A stretch of 60,000 nt of DNA from Apostichopus japonicus (taxonomy: Eukaryota > Echinodermata > Holothuroidea > Aspidochirotida > Stichopodidae): positions 15,202,178 through 15,262,177 of the forward strand of contig NC_092579.1 in NCBI RefSeq assembly GCF_037975245.1. Direction: 5' to 3'. This document shows, one piece after another, positions 57,925 to 60,000 of this stretch (within the stretch, counting starts at the first letter, position 1; each line of letters starts with the position of its first letter). The notes beneath the pieces were generated by a model. It worked only from the letters and a program-made list of their open reading frames with translations, made no database searches and was not told where the DNA came from. The position numbers were made by a program, and so were the translations under genes.

Positions 57925-59990
57925 CTATTCCCCTGCTTCCGGGTATGTGTCCCTGAACAGCCAAAATAGATCCTCAACATTGCATGCCACCCCAACAGCC
58001 TCCCCTAGCTGACTAAGGAGCTCTGAAGCACTGGCGCAAGACCTCAGAGTTTGGGCTGCCTTCCGATAGATGCTGAGCAGGGGGTACAAGATTCTCGGCT
58101 TCATCTCTTGATAGATTTGTGTCTGCAGATATTTTGCTTTGGGTTCTGTCTTGGACAGCCACATTAAGGTGTTCTGCAGGGATGAAAAGCAGTTTGCTGA
58201 CTACACCAGGCTGTAGAATATGGATAGTGTGAGGGGAGTACAAAAACTTAAAAAGGAGTTACGTTCTTGGAATGGGCGTAATCAATTAACTCCATGGAAA
58301 TGTGTGATGAGTGTCCATCATATTTAGAGAAGTACATGTTTTTCGGAAGCTCAGTTTGGTAAAAACTTGGACAAATGAGTCTCAAGGTAGTTCTTAACAA
58401 TGTCACCGTTACTCCAACCTGACTGAGTCTGACATGCTAAAACCACTTCCAGGAACAGCACCATTCTTTAACATGCCATTCATCCATTTCCCTTTGAAAA
58501 TAAAGTAAAGGAGGAACAGGCTGCCCAAGAGCCTAAGTTCATGGTGTACAGTAGTCTTCAGATTTCCAATGTGTCAATAGAAGGATTTTAGATAAAGCCC
58601 CTTTTTTTAACTGACCTTAAAGTTTTGTAAACATGTACTTAACTTTACTGTGAAGTCTACTTAGCACTCCAGTATCCTCGACATACTTGTATTTTGATCC
58701 CATTCAGTGAACAAATCTTTTGCAAAACTGCTTTTGTTCCTTCAGTATTATAGTATGCAGACCCATTTTCTTCAGCCAACCCATATATAATGTACACATT
58801 CACTTTTAATTTCCATGAATGATGAATCATGTTTTTGGTGGGCAACTACCAGAGCTACCTGTAACAATGTAAAGAAAATAGAAAAGAACATGAACCGATT
58901 CATTTTGGCCAATGCAGTCAATCACCATGTTCCAAAGCAAATGTCTTAGGCAAGCTCAGTGATGTAACTTCACGCTCGCTATCAACTTTGGTAAGGATGG
59001 AATGATCACACTTGTTACCTTTCAGCGTGTAGATGCTAGCCAGAGTTAAATTAAAGTTAATATCAGGGACCTGCCACTGGCAGTCACACTTGGAAAAACT
59101 ATAAAGTAAACGAAATAATATAATAAAGACGACACAGTCCGTGCGTTACTTTTACAAAAATATATATCCGTATGCTCTTGTGGTCTACACAGAAGTCATT
59201 GCCTCAGTTTACAGAGGCAAGACTTTTACATAGTTCATTGCACAATGTAAATTGGGTATAAATAGTTGGCAAGCTTTTAAAATAATTAGTCAAATCATGG
59301 AGCTATAAACAGATGCTCCATGGTCAAATTAGCTAGTTGCCTTTAACCCAGTCGTTTATAACTGAATGCAGTTTTCAGTCGTTATTTTACTTTCTACAAG
59401 CGTAACGAATCTTACTGTCGCTTGAAATCCTTGGTGACTTAAAATTAGTTTTCCATCAAAGTCATATTCTTCCAAGCAAGGTCTTTCAATCAGCCATATT
59501 TGGAAGGTTTCTAGTTCAATGCAGCAAAAATCTCCAGCCTCTTTGAAAATAGAAAAAAAGGAGGAACAGGCTGCCCAGTGGCACTCCCAGCAGCTAAAGA
59601 GGTGGTCATGGCACCACGGTCAGTAACAATTGAACTACTGTAGCTTTCATCTCTCTTGGTGCCACCACTCTATTATGTTCCACCTGGAAACCACTTTCAT
59701 CTAAATTAACAAAATCAAGTGTGGTTTTTCTTTCAGATTATATTTGTTTATGATTTGGTTGAGCTCCTGAAAGTACTTGGTGACAGTCTCTTCACTTGTT
59801 GCCTAAGTAGCCCTCCTGAGGCTAAGCTTTAAAAGTATCACAACTTTAAGTTCCGCCATCTTTTCAGAAACCTTTCCAACCAAGTTTTGGTAAACATCTT
59901 ACCATCATTTGCAATAATCTCTAAAAAACTGAAACTGTTGTATTTGTGGCTTTATGACGTCCGACCGAGACATTTGGAAACCAAGTTTGG
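57925..59990 (-). pseudogene. Decayed pogo/jerky-type DDE transposase with internal insertion
   Basis: Read on the minus strand from the right edge: TSEETVTKYFQELNQIINKY, then FVNLDESGFQVEHNRVVAP (first catalytic acid motif), TGQPVPP near 59575, and after a break IFKGKWMNGMLKNGA near 58490, FSKYDGHSSHISMELID near 58330 (second Asp) and VLPSHYPYS. A direct repeat of about 35 bp (GAGGAACAGGCTGCCCA and flanks) at 58491-58527 and 59541-59579 borders a 1-kb insertion. The end, 58164-57925, holds an open 79-codon frame (LLSQLGEAVGVACNVEDLFW) that I cannot assign. Many frameshifts. Confidence 0.6.
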
Positions 59991-60000
59991 CCAAATGAAT

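Overview
The window is animal genomic DNA: AT-rich, with introns, several transposon superfamilies and long (TA)n tracts. The palindrome TAGGCCTA is frequent in the middle third. Together with a Ty3/gypsy, DIRS, hAT, Tc1/mariner, pogo and CR1/L2-like complement, and an endonuclease IV-type AP endonuclease, this suggests a marine invertebrate deuterostome, perhaps an echinoderm. That assignment is inference.

Layout. (1) At 1.1-1.3 kb lies the last exon of an unidentified plus-strand gene that enters from the left. (2) From 2.1 or 6.6 to 15.6 kb, a plus-strand gene was pieced together from short exons with matching splice phases. It encodes a compact adaptor with a PH-like domain and an IRS/Dok-type PTB domain; two tyrosine-rich candidate tail exons follow at 16.5-16.9 kb. 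Its introns are full of non-autonomous DNA transposons with readable target-site duplications, microsatellites and palindromes. (3) 17-22 kb has no recognisable gene, only tandem repeats. (4) From 22.4 to 26.7 kb, minus strand, is a complete six-exon CHMP6 (ESCRT-III/VPS20) gene of 200 residues. (5) From 29.3 to 35.2 kb, plus strand and divergent from CHMP6, is a complete endonuclease IV (Nfo/Apn1) gene of 422 residues with all nine metal ligands. It has two equal-length alternative last exons, apparently an exon duplication. (6) From 36.7 kb to the right edge is a transposon graveyard, nearly all on the minus strand: gypsy fragments, a LINE inserted between two of them, Tc1/mariner, several hAT copies, an intron-bearing psq/pogo transposase, a DIRS piece and a decayed pogo/jerky transposase. 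A small BEN-like gene or pseudogene sits among them at 50.2-51.3 kb.

The two confidently intact genes do unrelated jobs: CHMP6 in endosomal membrane remodelling, the AP endonuclease in base-excision repair. They share only a divergent 2.5-kb intergenic region. The least ordinary biology is the duplicated terminal exon of the AP endonuclease and the small PH-PTB adaptor, whose predicted phosphotyrosine-contact arginines appear to be missing. No bacterial-type operon, CRISPR array or rRNA gene is present. No previously undescribed multi-gene system is visible.
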